From Candidatus Omnitrophota bacterium (GTDB lineage: Bacteria > Hinthialibacterota > Hinthialibacteria > OLB16): DNA of 64,000 nt. The notes below the pieces were generated by a model that saw only the letters and a program-made list of their open reading frames with translations, did no database searches and was not told the origin of the DNA. Both the position numbers and the translations under genes were made by a program. Shown here in pieces: positions 34,336 to 43,712 of the stretch (its first letter is position 1; every line of letters begins with the position of its first letter). The stretch spans positions 18,833-82,832 of the forward strand of contig JACKFH010000015.1 of NCBI GenBank assembly GCA_020632575.1, read 5' to 3'.

Positions 34336-36653
34336 ATGACACACGAGAAAAATAGAATCAGTCACACCTGTTTCAAGGCAAGCCATCGACTTCTGCTGGG
34401 TGCGATACTCCTGTTGTTGTTCTTGATTCCCGGTAGTGGAAGGAGTCAGGCGGGGAACTTCCCCACCCCTCTGGATTTTGGAGCGGTAGGGGATGGAGTC
34501 GTCGATGATTCTGCGGCGATCCAATCCGCGATCGATGCAAGCGGCACGATCTATTTGGCGGATCGAGTCTACCGGATCGCCGTGGGTTTGAATCTTCCCG
34601 GGGGTTCCAATCTGATCGGCCCTGGGTCCCTCCTCGTCGATTTCGATACGGGCGATTCGACAGAAATGAATTCGGCGCTCCGACTGAACGGCGATAATAT
34701 TCGGATTGAAAATTTCATTCTCGAGAAGACCTTCATTGACGGTTCACAGGGTATGGGAATATCGGCCCACGGAAGCCAAAATCTGACGCTCGATTCGGTT
34801 GAAATTTCGGGATACAGCGCCCGACCGGGAATCCTTTTCCAGGATTGCACGCGGTTCCAGATAACGGATTGTTGGGTTCATGATTTTCTACTCGACACGA
34901 CAACCGAATTAAGCGGAGACGCTCCCGCGGGCATATTTATCCTCGATTCGACAGATGGGGTGCTTTCGAAAACCGAATCGACCGCATTGAAATCGGACCG
35001 AACCGGCGCGGAGTTAGCGGTTACCCCGCTGCGAATCTCTCCCTGCAAACCAGTTCCCGGGTGGCGGTTATCGGAAACCATCTTCAAACCAGCGGCGTGG
35101 GGATCGATCTCGCCACCACCGAGAACAGCGTGGTTTCTGCCAATGTGATTAGCGACCAATGGTCGGATGGCATCCGTGCAACAGCCACAAAGTTTTGCGT
35201 GATCACAGGAAACCATCTGACCGACCAGTTTCAGGGCATTGCGCTTCGCGGCAGCAGCATCGTCGATTCGACCGATGATGGATGCGAACCGGTTGCCTCA
35301 TTTCCCCCGATTGCGATTCAAGGGATTGTGGGATCGGTCCAAGGTGGACTCGAGGATGGTTCATCCGAAGGAGACACCCTGGCTCACCTCGCCGATGGAA
35401 GTTTCACCAACCGCACTCTGATTCTTCAAAATGGCGGTCCGAATTTCACCTTTCTCATCGACTTACTGGACAACAAAACGCTAAGCGATTTGACCATTGT
35501 TTCGGAGTCGAACTATCGACCGGGCGGCCAATACCTTGGGGGAACAGTCACACTGGAGACAGCCGACGACATCGAGGGTCCCTACACGCTCAGATCTTCC
35601 GAGGCTTTCACCTGCACCCGTCCCCCATCGGATCAAATGCTCACCGAAACGCCGAGTGCGCCCGCGACTGGGGGCGAGGCGCGGCGCATCGCGTTGGCCT
35701 CTCCGGTGACAGCGCGGTATGTGAGGATTGGTTCGACCTATTGTTTGGACAATGTGGTCCTCATGTCGGAGGCCCTCGCGAACCATGGACCGGTCGTCTA
35801 CCGAATGCGGCCACTCGGACCCGCTTTCGCGGTTTCCTCCAGATTGCCCATCCACATGACCGATGGGAGTTTGGTGAGCTATTTTGAATCACGGATCACC
35901 GCCGGGACGGTGGATCTGGATTTGGGACCCTACCCAGCGGAGATTCAAGAGATTCGAATTGTCGGGCGAACGGGCAGCCTCAGCGGTCTTCCGCAAAGTG
36001 GAAGCATTTGGGTCTCCTCGGATGACAGCCCGGAGAATTTCGACACCCTAGTCAGGACCTATAACCTCGTTCAGTCGGATGGAAAGATCACGATCACCAT
36101 CGAACCTGGTTTCAACAAACGCTATCTCCGACTCAACTGGGAGGGACTCCAAGGGCAATCCGACACTCGAACCGTCATCGCGGAAATCCAAGTCGACCGG
36201 GGAGAAGCCTGTATTCCCTCAACGATTTCTCCAGTGTCGGAATCCGTGGGAAACGTTATCAACGGAAACACGATCCTCGACTCAGGATCTCCCGGTTCGT
36301 TTGGAATCGCCGGAAGCGATCGTATCATGGGCGCGAGCGCGACCGGAATCGATTTCGGCGCCAATCCCCTCTACAACTCGGTGACGGACAACTTCATCGC
36401 CGACAGACAGATGGACAAGACCTTGGAGGTGGGAATTCAGATTCCTCAGAACTCCACCGGAAATATCAACACCGAAAACCTGGTGATTCTCGAATTGGAA
36501 CAAATCGCGACACCCACGCCGACAGTAACGCCGAGTCCCACCGAAACAGTTTCAACCCCCACACCGACGCCGACATCGACAGGAACGCTCACACCCACAC
36601 CCACGCAAACTCCGGGAGAGCCAACCGATGTCTCCCAGTGGCGGATCTATTAA
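34336..36653 (+). pseudogene. Secreted beta-helix protein with inserted discoidin-like domain and WxIY tail (apparent frameshift)
   Basis: An ATG at 34336 opens a signal peptide (LLLGAILLLLFLIPG) and a Pectate_lyase_3-type start, DFGAVGDGVVDDSAAIQSAI. The first frame stops at 35148, but from about 34968 the homology moves to another frame: NRIDRIEIGPN matches NRVFNIEVGPN of the paralogue at 37901. A single base missing near 34967-34972 explains this. Further on, the beta-helix is interrupted by a discoidin-like domain of about 290 residues (35310-36200), then resumes with NVINGNTILDSGSPGSFGI. A Pro/Thr linker and VSQWRIY end it. It may be a real gene with an assembly error or a decaying copy. 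It is the first of three tandem paralogues. Confidence 0.78.
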
Positions 36654-36665
36654 AGGAACAAAACG

Positions 36666-37893
36666 ATGAAATCTCATAGACACACCACAAGAGTTATCGA
36701 ATCACTGGTCGGGATCGTCCTGTTCGTCGCATTAGCCCTTCCAGTCGAGGCGCAATCGGTCGCGAGGGTGACCCCGATGGATTTCGGCGCCGTCGGAAAT
36801 GGTTTCATCGACGATTCCACCGCGGTGCAAGAGGCTTTGAACTCTGGCCAAATCATCGAATTGGTCTCCGGTAAGTACAAGATCACTCAGTCACTTCAGA
36901 TTCCCACGGGCGGAGGCATTCAGGGGCCGGGAACCCTCATTCACGCCTTCGATCTGCTGCCCCCCGCGACTCCGGATACGAGCCACGCGGCGCTGGTGAG
37001 TTCGGGGAACGATATCCTGTTGGAGAATTTCAGGATCGCCAAACAGTTCGCCGATGGGTCCTACAGCAACGGAGTGGTTTTCCAGAACGGGGAGGGCCTT
37101 CGGATCAAGAACCTCGAGATCTCCGGCTACAGCGCAAGGTACGGCATCCACCTCATCGAGGTTTCGAACTTCGAGGTGAGTGGTTGTTACATTCACGATT
37201 TCAGGATGAACGCCAGCGCCGACATGATCGAGGATTCTCCGGCGGGCCTGCGAGTCACCCGCTCCCACAATGGAACGATCTCCGGGAATCGAATCCTCAA
37301 GATTGAAGTCGGCTCGACCGGAAGGGCAAGCATCTCGCCGATTCGGCCGGACTATGGGCCCCAAGGTTATCAGTCGGATTGCATGACCATTCAGGAGTGC
37401 GAGGGAGTGACGATCGAAGGGAATGTGTGCATCACCTCCGGCGAGGGGGTCGACCTCCTGCTCTCCAAGTCGTGCATCCTGACAGGCAATGTCATCTCGG
37501 ACACCTGGCTCGGGGGTGAAAATGCTGGGCGTCTCGTTCAGCAATGTGAGCGACAACCACATTTCCGATGGCTATCAAGGGGTTCAACTCGCTTATCACC
37601 CAAATTTCAACGCCGAGGCTTCCGGGAATACAGTCAATGGAAACGTATTGCAGAACATCGGATCGCCCGGGACTTTCGGAGTCCCAGGGGATCAGCGTGG
37701 TCCGATTGGGGTCTACGGAATCCATATTTTCAACGGGGGATTCGAGGATGGGTGCCGATACAACATCGTGAGCGACAATTCGATCGTCGATCTCCAAGCG
37801 GTGAAGACCACCGAAGCGGGCGTGCAGAACGATGGCGGTCCCACGAATTTGGTGACCGACAATCTATTCACGGACCAATTGACGGAGAACTGA
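36666..37893 (+). pseudogene. Secreted beta-helix protein, middle tandem paralogue (apparent frameshift at a G run)
   Basis: A signal peptide and DFGAVGNGFIDDSTAVQEAL open a Pectate_lyase_3-like helix. The first frame follows the paralogues to NVISDTWLG near 37510, then turns into unrelated sequence. The correct continuation (KMLGVSFSNVSDNHISDGYQG) lies in another frame. The shift falls on a run of five G at 37512-37516; adding two G or removing one would restore the frame. The sequence after the shift matches the third copy to its end. If intact, it would be a polysaccharide lyase-type or binding protein of about 408 residues. Either a sequencing error, decay, or a phase-variable tract. Confidence 0.78.
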
Positions 37894-37900
37894 GGAAGCC

Positions 37901-39127
37901 ATGAAGACCAAAAACCTTTTCTGTCTCGCGCTTGCGCTCTGGTTCCCTTCTCTGCTTATTGGGAAAGGCATTCCCGATGCTCAAGCGCAAACCGGAACGG
38001 AGAATGTCACCCCTTACGACTACGGTGCGGTGGGCGATGGAGTGGCCGATGACTCGAACGCAATTCAATCCGCACTCGGGACCCGGAAGGTGGTGTCTCT
38101 GCCTTTTGGTACATTTCGAACGACGAAGACTTTGAGCGTTCCCGGCGGGGGCGGTCTGTCGGGACCCGCCACAATCGTGCCCGATTTCGACCTCCTCCCC
38201 CCGGATCAACCCAGCACTTACGCCTCCGCGATTGTTGTCTCGGGCGACAATGCCCTCCTGGAAGGGTTCAAGATCAAGAAAGAATTCGCCGATGGCTCTT
38301 ACGCCAATGGCATTGTCGGCGACCACGTTCGAAATCTCATCGTTCGGGACGTCGAAATCAGTGGATACAGCGCCCGTTATGGCATCCATCTGGTGGAATG
38401 CGAGAACTTTGAAATCTCCGGTTGTTACATCCATGATTTCCTGATGGACGCCGCCGCGGACATGATCGCCGATTCTCCGGCGGGAATCCGAATCACAAGG
38501 TCCCACAAGGGGATCGTTTCCGGGAACCGGGTCTTCAACATCGAGGTCGGTCCGAACGGGCTGGAAAGCATCTCGCCGCTCCGCCCCTCGTACGGTCCAC
38601 AGGGTTACCAATCCGATCACATGACCATCACTCAATGCTCGGGAGTGACCATCGAAGGAAACATCTGCCGGACCAGCGGCGAGGGGATCGACATGCTCCT
38701 TTCCACCTCCTGCGTACTCTCGAAAAACATCATCACCAACATCTGGTTCCAGGGTTTCAAGATGCTCGGAGTCTCCTATTGCACGGTCAATGGAAATTTT
38801 TTCTCGGATTGTTACCAAGGGGTGGGCCTCGCCTATCACCCCGTGGTCGAGCAAGAGGCCTCGGGAAACGCGGTGAACGCGAATATCATGCGGGATATGG
38901 GGTCGCCGGGAAGCTTCGGCATCCCCGGCACCTCGCGCGTCAGTTTCGGCGGAGCGCATGGCATCGACATCCACGATCGCGACCTGACTCGCTATAACAC
39001 AGTCACCGACAATATTGTGGCGGACACGCAAACCTTCAAGACCACCGAATCGGCCGTTCGCAATGGGGGTGGAGAGACCAACGTTCTTCAGCACAACTTG
39101 TTCAGCGTCGACCTGACTCTCGAGTGA
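37901..39127 (+). CDS. Secreted beta-helix protein, third tandem paralogue (intact)
   Basis: A 408-residue protein with a signal peptide (LALALWFPSLLIGKG, cleavage near AQA) and DYGAVGDGVADDSNAIQSAL, the opening of the Pectate_lyase_3 family. Rungs such as EISGYSARYGIHLVE, EISGCYIHDFLMDA and IEGNICRTSGEGIDM build the parallel helix. The nearest relative is the middle paralogue just upstream (7 nt away), then the first copy. It serves as the intact reference for detecting frameshifts in its two neighbours. It is probably an extracellular enzyme or binder for uronate-type polysaccharides; the active site cannot be named. Confidence 0.88.
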   Translation: MKTKNLFCLALALWFPSLLIGKGIPDAQAQTGTENVTPYDYGAVGDGVADDSNAIQSALGTRKVVSLPFGTFRTTKTLSVPGGGGLSGPATIVPDFDLLPPDQPSTYASAIVVSGDNALLEGFKIKKEFADGSYANGIVGDHVRNLIVRDVEISGYSARYGIHLVECENFEISGCYIHDFLMDAAADMIADSPAGIRITRSHKGIVSGNRVFNIEVGPNGLESISPLRPSYGPQGYQSDHMTITQCSGVTIEGNICRTSGEGIDMLLSTSCVLSKNIITNIWFQGFKMLGVSYCTVNGNFFSDCYQGVGLAYHPVVEQEASGNAVNANIMRDMGSPGSFGIPGTSRVSFGGAHGIDIHDRDLTRYNTVTDNIVADTQTFKTTESAVRNGGGETNVLQHNLFSVDLTLE

Positions 39128-39343
39128 CCCGGCGGGTTGTATGCACCCCACTCGGAACATGATAGAGACGGGCGCTCGAACGTGCTTGGATTGGGATTGC
39201 GTTTGTGAACAGGCTGGAGTGGACTTCCTGGCTTGCACCGGCAGGACTCCGCGACCATGCGGGCAACAGACGCAGTTTCGGGCATCGCGAGTGTAGCACC
39301 CGGAACTGATGTTCGATCGTTTGAACCGGGTCGCGCCGCCGAT

Positions 39344-40859
39344 CTAAGACTTTTTGCCATCCTCTTTCTGGAAGAGAGAAATGGTTTCATTCAGTTTGCG
39401 TACCAGCGCCTCTCTCTCTTCCGGAGACAACGCATCCAGATCAATCTTCAGACTGAGGCCCGTGGTTGTATCGATAATTCCGGGTTCCGCCGCTTCGGCG
39501 GATTTGGGACCCAACACTCGAAACGCCCTCACCGGATGTGCGAACCCTTTGGCCTGGATCGCCTCCACTTCTTCCAATTCAAAGACTCCATCCACAAGAG
39601 TGGCGGTTTCCTGCGAGATCAGAATTTCACCCGGTTTAGAATTGGTTTCCAGCCGGCTCGCGAGGTTTACCGAGTTCCCAACAATCGTGTATTCCATCCT
39701 ATCTTCGCTTCCAAAATTCCCAACTGTGCAATATCCCGTCGTGACGCCCATCCGAGCGGAGAGCCTTTTTGCTATCCCCTGTAGTTGCCATTCGGCTATC
39801 ATCTCTTGAATGGCCTTTCTGCATCTCAATCGCCATCGAAACGCAACGGATGGCGTCCTTCTGGGCGCCTTGAGTCTCCGGGTCTCCAAAGAAAACCAAT
39901 ACTGCGTCTCCGATGAACTTGTCGAGAGTCCCTCCATGTTTGATGACAATCTCCGCCATACGGTTGAGATAGCCATTCAGAAAATAGGACAGATCTTCCG
40001 GCTCCATACTGTTGGTCGTTTCGGTGAACCCCACAATATCCGAAAAGAAGATGGTCAATTTCTTTCGGTGGCATTCGATGCGCGCGACCTTCTTGCCCTC
40101 GAAAATCGATTGGTAGATTGGAGGTGAGAGGTATTTGGCGAGCTGTTTCGAAAGATTGTCCAGGCGTTTTTCATCCTCTTCGAGCCTCTTGTTCGCCTCG
40201 AAGACAGCCCCAATGAGGGGGCCCACGATTCGAAAATTCAGACCCGAGCCCAATAGAATCGCCAACCAGGCCACAATGGAAGTGAACAGGGCCGCGTGAA
40301 CAAAGGGCTCTCGGATTTCGGAGAGGTTCTTTTTCGCGACCAATCCCATTTCCAAGAAGGGGAGGTATTCGTAAGCGGCCAGAACCCTATCGCCGTGATG
40401 GTCTTTGGCTGTCACGGTTCCCGCCTTCCCTGAGAGCGCCAGTTTCATGGGTCCCGCCAGATCGGAGGACCAAGGCACTGAGGGAGGAACCTCGAAATCC
40501 ATTTTCCGAGTGGGTAGAAGGAATACAATCTCATCCCCAACTCGTTCGGCCAACACCAACTCGCCAGTCTCTCCAAACCCGGTGTAATGAATGTGCGCTT
40601 CCTTGATCTGGCTCATCGTCGCGGCCCTTGAGAACTGTCCGCCCTGTGTCCCGGAGACTATGGCGTCGAACTTTGCGACCGCCTCGTAGATCCGAGCCTG
40701 CGATTTGACCAATTCCTCGAGAGTGACTCGGGTGTCATCCAGTTCTTTCATGTAGAGATAAACAAAGCTGCAAATCGCCACAGCCACCGCGATGCAGGTC
40801 ATGATGAGGATGGAGTAAACCTGAATCTTCTTCTTGTGGGCGAGAGTGATCGGGGTCAA
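39344..40859 (-). pseudogene. Membrane-anchored adenylate cyclase with extracytoplasmic sensor (apparent frameshift)
   Basis: The protein starts at a TTG (40859) overlapping the upstream binding-protein gene by TTGA. TM1 (12-36), a periplasmic cache-like region (40-185), TM2 (188-212) and a class III cyclase domain follow. Metal ligands D274 (FFSDIVGF) and D318, and K314 in LDKFIGD, are present. After MAIEMQK the frame is lost, but the continuation AIQEMIAEWQLQGIA, GVTTGYCTVGNFG and YTIVGNSVNLASRLE follows in the next frame, down to 39344. One extra G near 39815 explains it. The Lys and Thr at the base-contact positions fit adenylate cyclase. Either an assembly error or a broken gene. Confidence 0.8.
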
Positions 40860-41584
40860 GGTTCAGTCTCCCCCACAAGTTCACGAAGCGCCTCCTTCCG
40901 GATCCTTGGGATTGTCCCGTCAAGAAGCAGGCCCTTGAGGACCTTGGTTACGATGGGAACGAGGTCTTCGTGTTCCTCATTGAGGTAGTGGTACAGCAGA
41001 TAGGTTTCGAGGATGCCGTTGGTGTGAAGTTGGGCCCCTTGGGGATGATTTTTGATGGCGACCAATCCGTTGATATAAGGGGCCACAATGACATCCACTT
41101 CATCATGGATCACGAGGTCGACCAATGATCGATAGTCCGACGTCGTGACCGTGTTCATGCCACTGGTCCCTTTCTCGGCGAAAAGAACCCCCTTCACCAA
41201 TCCGATTCGGAAGGGTTTCAGGCTGTGCCAACCCAGAATTTTGAGATCGGTTCTTTTCGAGAAGACCGCCCCTTGAATGTAGTTGATGGGTATTGGAATC
41301 TGGATTAGGTGAGAGTACTGCTTGGTAATTCCATCGATGCGTTGGACCTCTCCGTCCACTTCGCCCTCGTTGGCCCGCCGCAGGGCTTCCGCGGCGGGCA
41401 ATGTCTCGACGCTGATTTCGATTCCAAGAGTCTTGTATGCTTCCTGAAGGACTTTTTCGCTCGCGGTCACATCCATGGAATCGCTCAGAGTCGAGAAAGT
41501 CATTCGGTCTGTCAAAACAGACTCGGCAAAGATCGCCCCTCCCAACAGGAGGCTCGCAAATCCTAAGATGATCCTGGAGGTCAT
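40856..41584 (-). CDS. Periplasmic substrate-binding protein (SBP family 3-like)
   Basis: A 242-residue protein with a signal peptide (LGFASLLLGGAIFA, cleavage after FA). VLQEAYKTLGIEISVETLPAAEALRRANEGEVDGEVQRID and the later GLVKGVLFAEKG fit a periplasmic binding-protein fold like that of amino-acid binding proteins or diguanylate-cyclase-linked sensors. No ABC permease or ATPase gene is adjacent. Instead it overlaps the adenylate cyclase gene downstream, so it probably works as the ligand-sensing partner of that cyclase, not as a transporter part. The ligand is unknown. Confidence 0.82.
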   Translation of the reverse strand: MTSRIILGFASLLLGGAIFAESVLTDRMTFSTLSDSMDVTASEKVLQEAYKTLGIEISVETLPAAEALRRANEGEVDGEVQRIDGITKQYSHLIQIPIPINYIQGAVFSKRTDLKILGWHSLKPFRIGLVKGVLFAEKGTSGMNTVTTSDYRSLVDLVIHDEVDVIVAPYINGLVAIKNHPQGAQLHTNGILETYLLYHYLNEEHEDLVPIVTKVLKGLLLDGTIPRIRKEALRELVGETEP

Positions 41585-41609
41585 AAGATTGCCATGAGAT
41601 AAGAGAACG

Positions 41610-41861
41610 CTATTTGCCCTTTAGCTGGCGGTATCCGAATAATAGGACAAGGGCGCCAACGATCGCGACCACAAGGCTTCGGAGATCGAACCCGCCAACG
41701 CTCCCGAAACCAATCGCCGTCCCGATAAATCCACCGACAATGGCTCCCGCGATTCCGAGAAGAATCGTGACAATGATTCCTCCCGGATCTTTGCCGGGCA
41801 TGATCAATTTGGCGAGCGCGCCCGCAATCAACCCAAAGACAATCCAAGAAAGAATTCCCAT
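41610..41861 (-). CDS. GlsB/YeaQ/YmgE-family membrane protein
   Basis: An 83-residue, glycine-rich protein with three hydrophobic segments: ILSWIVFGLIAGALAKLIMPG, IVTILLGIAGAIVGGFIG and SLVVAIVGALVLLFGY. This is the transglycosylase-associated (GlsB/YeaQ/YmgE) family, small inner-membrane proteins linked to envelope stress in several bacteria. Its length is typical. It stands between the binding-protein/cyclase pair and a SnoaL-like gene. Its role here is not known. Confidence 0.92.
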   Translation of the reverse strand: MGILSWIVFGLIAGALAKLIMPGKDPGGIIVTILLGIAGAIVGGFIGTAIGFGSVGGFDLRSLVVAIVGALVLLFGYRQLKGK

Positions 41862-41899
41862 CGTAAGACCTCCTCAAATCATTTTGGACGGAAAAGCAA

Positions 41900-41933
41900 A
41901 TCGGCCTCCGCGATCCATTTCGCGGAGGCCGAT
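41900..41933 (-). terminator. Terminator-like hairpin
   Basis: A perfect 14-bp stem (41900-41913 with 41920-41933) around a 6-nt loop lies 8 nt after the stop of the SnoaL-like gene on the minus strand. The T run after it is short and interrupted, so it may also be an intergenic palindrome with another role. Confidence 0.7.
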
Positions 41934-41940
41934 AATCATC

Positions 41941-42861
41941 TCATTGATTTCCAGATTCCGGTTGTGGTTCCATTTCGGCTCTCACCGAAGTGACCTCACG
42001 GACATCCGGGATTTCTTCACCATCAATGGTTCGGTCTTTCGACTCGAAGACCATGGTGTCATTTTCCCCTTTGGAAATGACATGGGTTTCTTTGATAACT
42101 TGACCGGTGGGCAAAGAGGTTTCGGAATTCACTAACCATTTCTGGCCATCGAAAGACCAAGTTCCGACTCCTATCGCCCCATTCGAATCGAATTGCCAGG
42201 ATTTGATTTGGCCATTGACAGCGTCCCATCCAATCATCTGGAGCGCGGTCATGGTGGTCTTTCCCTGGTACATGGAAGAGAGATTTCGAATCAGAAAATT
42301 CTTGTCCTTGGACCAATCGCAACTGGTGTGGATCAGGGTCCCATCCTCCTCGGTGTCGACCCACTCTCCAATCATCCAGGAAAGATCCCTCAAGTATTTA
42401 AAGTTGCTTGGAGTCGTAGCAATCGAGTCACGAATGCTCTGAACCAGCCACTTCCCATCTTTCTTGACATGGATTGCCGTATACCGAACTCGCAGAGGTT
42501 CGCCGGTGGGTCCTATATCCGCCTCCCGAATTCCATCCTCGGTCGCAACGGTGTCGCCGAGCATCTTCATCGAAAGAATATCCACCTTTAGGGTCGGATT
42601 CTCGGTTCTGGCAAAGTATTTCCTATATTCTCTGGCAATGTTTTCCTTACCTTGAATCATGGTGCCGAACTGATCGACATAGTCTCCATCATCGGCCCAG
42701 ACCGAAATCAATGCATCGACATCTCCAGCGTTAAATGCATCCACATACTTTTCGACGGTCGCGCGAACAGCCGCTTCGTCCGGAGTTTCGCCAGAATCCT
42801 GTGCGAAGGCGACCATCGCGAGCGACAAAAATAGGAACATTCCTAAGGCACTGTATTTCAT
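41941..42861 (-). CDS. Secreted SnoaL-like/NTF2-fold protein (SgcJ/EcaC family)
   Basis: A 306-residue protein with a signal peptide (LGMFLFLSLAMVAFA, cleavage before QDSG). Residues 28-145 have the pattern of the SgcJ/EcaC NTF2-like family: AAVRATVEKYVDAFNAGDVDALISVWADDGDY and a terminal strand GKWLVQSIRD. The second half (155-300) is a beta-rich domain with LSWMIGEWVD and TSCDWSKDKNFLIRN, a pairing common in Planctomycetes-like genomes. NTF2-like pockets bind small molecules, but no catalytic residues can be named. Exported; function unknown. Confidence 0.85.
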   Translation of the reverse strand: MKYSALGMFLFLSLAMVAFAQDSGETPDEAAVRATVEKYVDAFNAGDVDALISVWADDGDYVDQFGTMIQGKENIAREYRKYFARTENPTLKVDILSMKMLGDTVATEDGIREADIGPTGEPLRVRYTAIHVKKDGKWLVQSIRDSIATTPSNFKYLRDLSWMIGEWVDTEEDGTLIHTSCDWSKDKNFLIRNLSSMYQGKTTMTALQMIGWDAVNGQIKSWQFDSNGAIGVGTWSFDGQKWLVNSETSLPTGQVIKETHVISKGENDTMVFESKDRTIDGEEIPDVREVTSVRAEMEPQPESGNQ

Positions 42862-42920
42862 TGTTTAATTCTCCTTTGTTGTGGCGAAGTTCATAACTTC
42901 GCTTCATCGGTGAGTGGGTC

Positions 42921-43616
42921 TCAGCGCTTGCCGCCGGAACTCGATTTGACGCCCTTCACACCAGACGATGATTCTTTGGATTCTTCTTGATTCTCATCAC
43001 CCTTTTTCTTCAAGGTGACATGTGTGTCAGTGTGCGTATTCCCCCAGATATCTTGAGTGGTTTGGCGATCCACCGTCGTGCTGTGCGGGCGGCCATCCGC
43101 CCCAATCCAGGAGGTTTTTTCCCTGGTATTCCAACTTCCGTCCGGCCCGTAACTGTGAGTCACAGTGGTTCTAGGCTTGGTGACCGCGATATTGCGTCCC
43201 GGCGAATACGAAGAAGCACGGCGATCTTCGACTGTCCGGTCGGAATGATAGGTTCCATCAGCGCGATAATATCCCCTGTCGGTCACGTCTCTTCGGACAA
43301 CAGGATTACGTGGTTGATAATTGGGATAATAGGATTGATTATCGGAATGATAGTAAGTTCGGCCAGAGGGTTCGTAACGATTTCCATATGTGTAATTGCG
43401 GTCGTAATAACCACGATCGTTGTAGCGATAGTCATCATAATTGCGATACTGATCTCTCGTATCGACATGGATATCATGTTTGTTGTCGTTGTACGAGAAA
43501 CCCAGTTGACCATCCGGACCCACAAAAACTCCCCAGTCTCCCTTCGCCATACATGGGGTGCACATGGCGCCTAGGATGATTAGGCAACCAATACTTCGAA
43601 ACAGTCTCAAATTCAT
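42921..43616 (-). CDS. Secreted Tyr/Asn/Arg-rich protein of unknown function
   Basis: A 231-residue protein with a signal peptide (CLIILGAMCTPCMA). After VFVGPDGQLGFSYNDNKHD comes a low-complexity stretch rich in Tyr, Asp, Asn and Arg (residues 50-110, repeats of R-Y-x-D type). Then comes a region with TVTHSYGPDGSWN and TTVDRQTTQDIWG. The end is Lys/Ser/Glu-rich and charged. I do not recognise a family. The composition suggests a disordered surface or matrix protein. It stands between two unrelated exported proteins without tight spacing, so it is probably transcribed alone. Confidence 0.75.
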   Translation of the reverse strand: MNLRLFRSIGCLIILGAMCTPCMAKGDWGVFVGPDGQLGFSYNDNKHDIHVDTRDQYRNYDDYRYNDRGYYDRNYTYGNRYEPSGRTYYHSDNQSYYPNYQPRNPVVRRDVTDRGYYRADGTYHSDRTVEDRRASSYSPGRNIAVTKPRTTVTHSYGPDGSWNTREKTSWIGADGRPHSTTVDRQTTQDIWGNTHTDTHVTLKKKGDENQEESKESSSGVKGVKSSSGGKR

Positions 43617-43712
43617 TTTGTCCTCCTTGTTTCCTCAAACTTAAATTTGTCTTCTAGGATCCGAACCAAAAACTTCCTCGAATTGAGGATGAAATCCTCG
43701 GTAAGAGGTAGA

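Noticed and set aside
37868..39238. Long minus-strand frame antisense to the third beta-helix gene
   Set aside because: No signal, no domain; the plus strand encodes a clear beta-helix protein.
39088..39390. Minus-strand open frame between the third beta-helix gene and the cyclase gene
   Set aside because: It overlaps the ends of both neighbours, has no domain or ribosome site, and the composition looks non-coding. The gap 39128-39343 shows nothing I can name.
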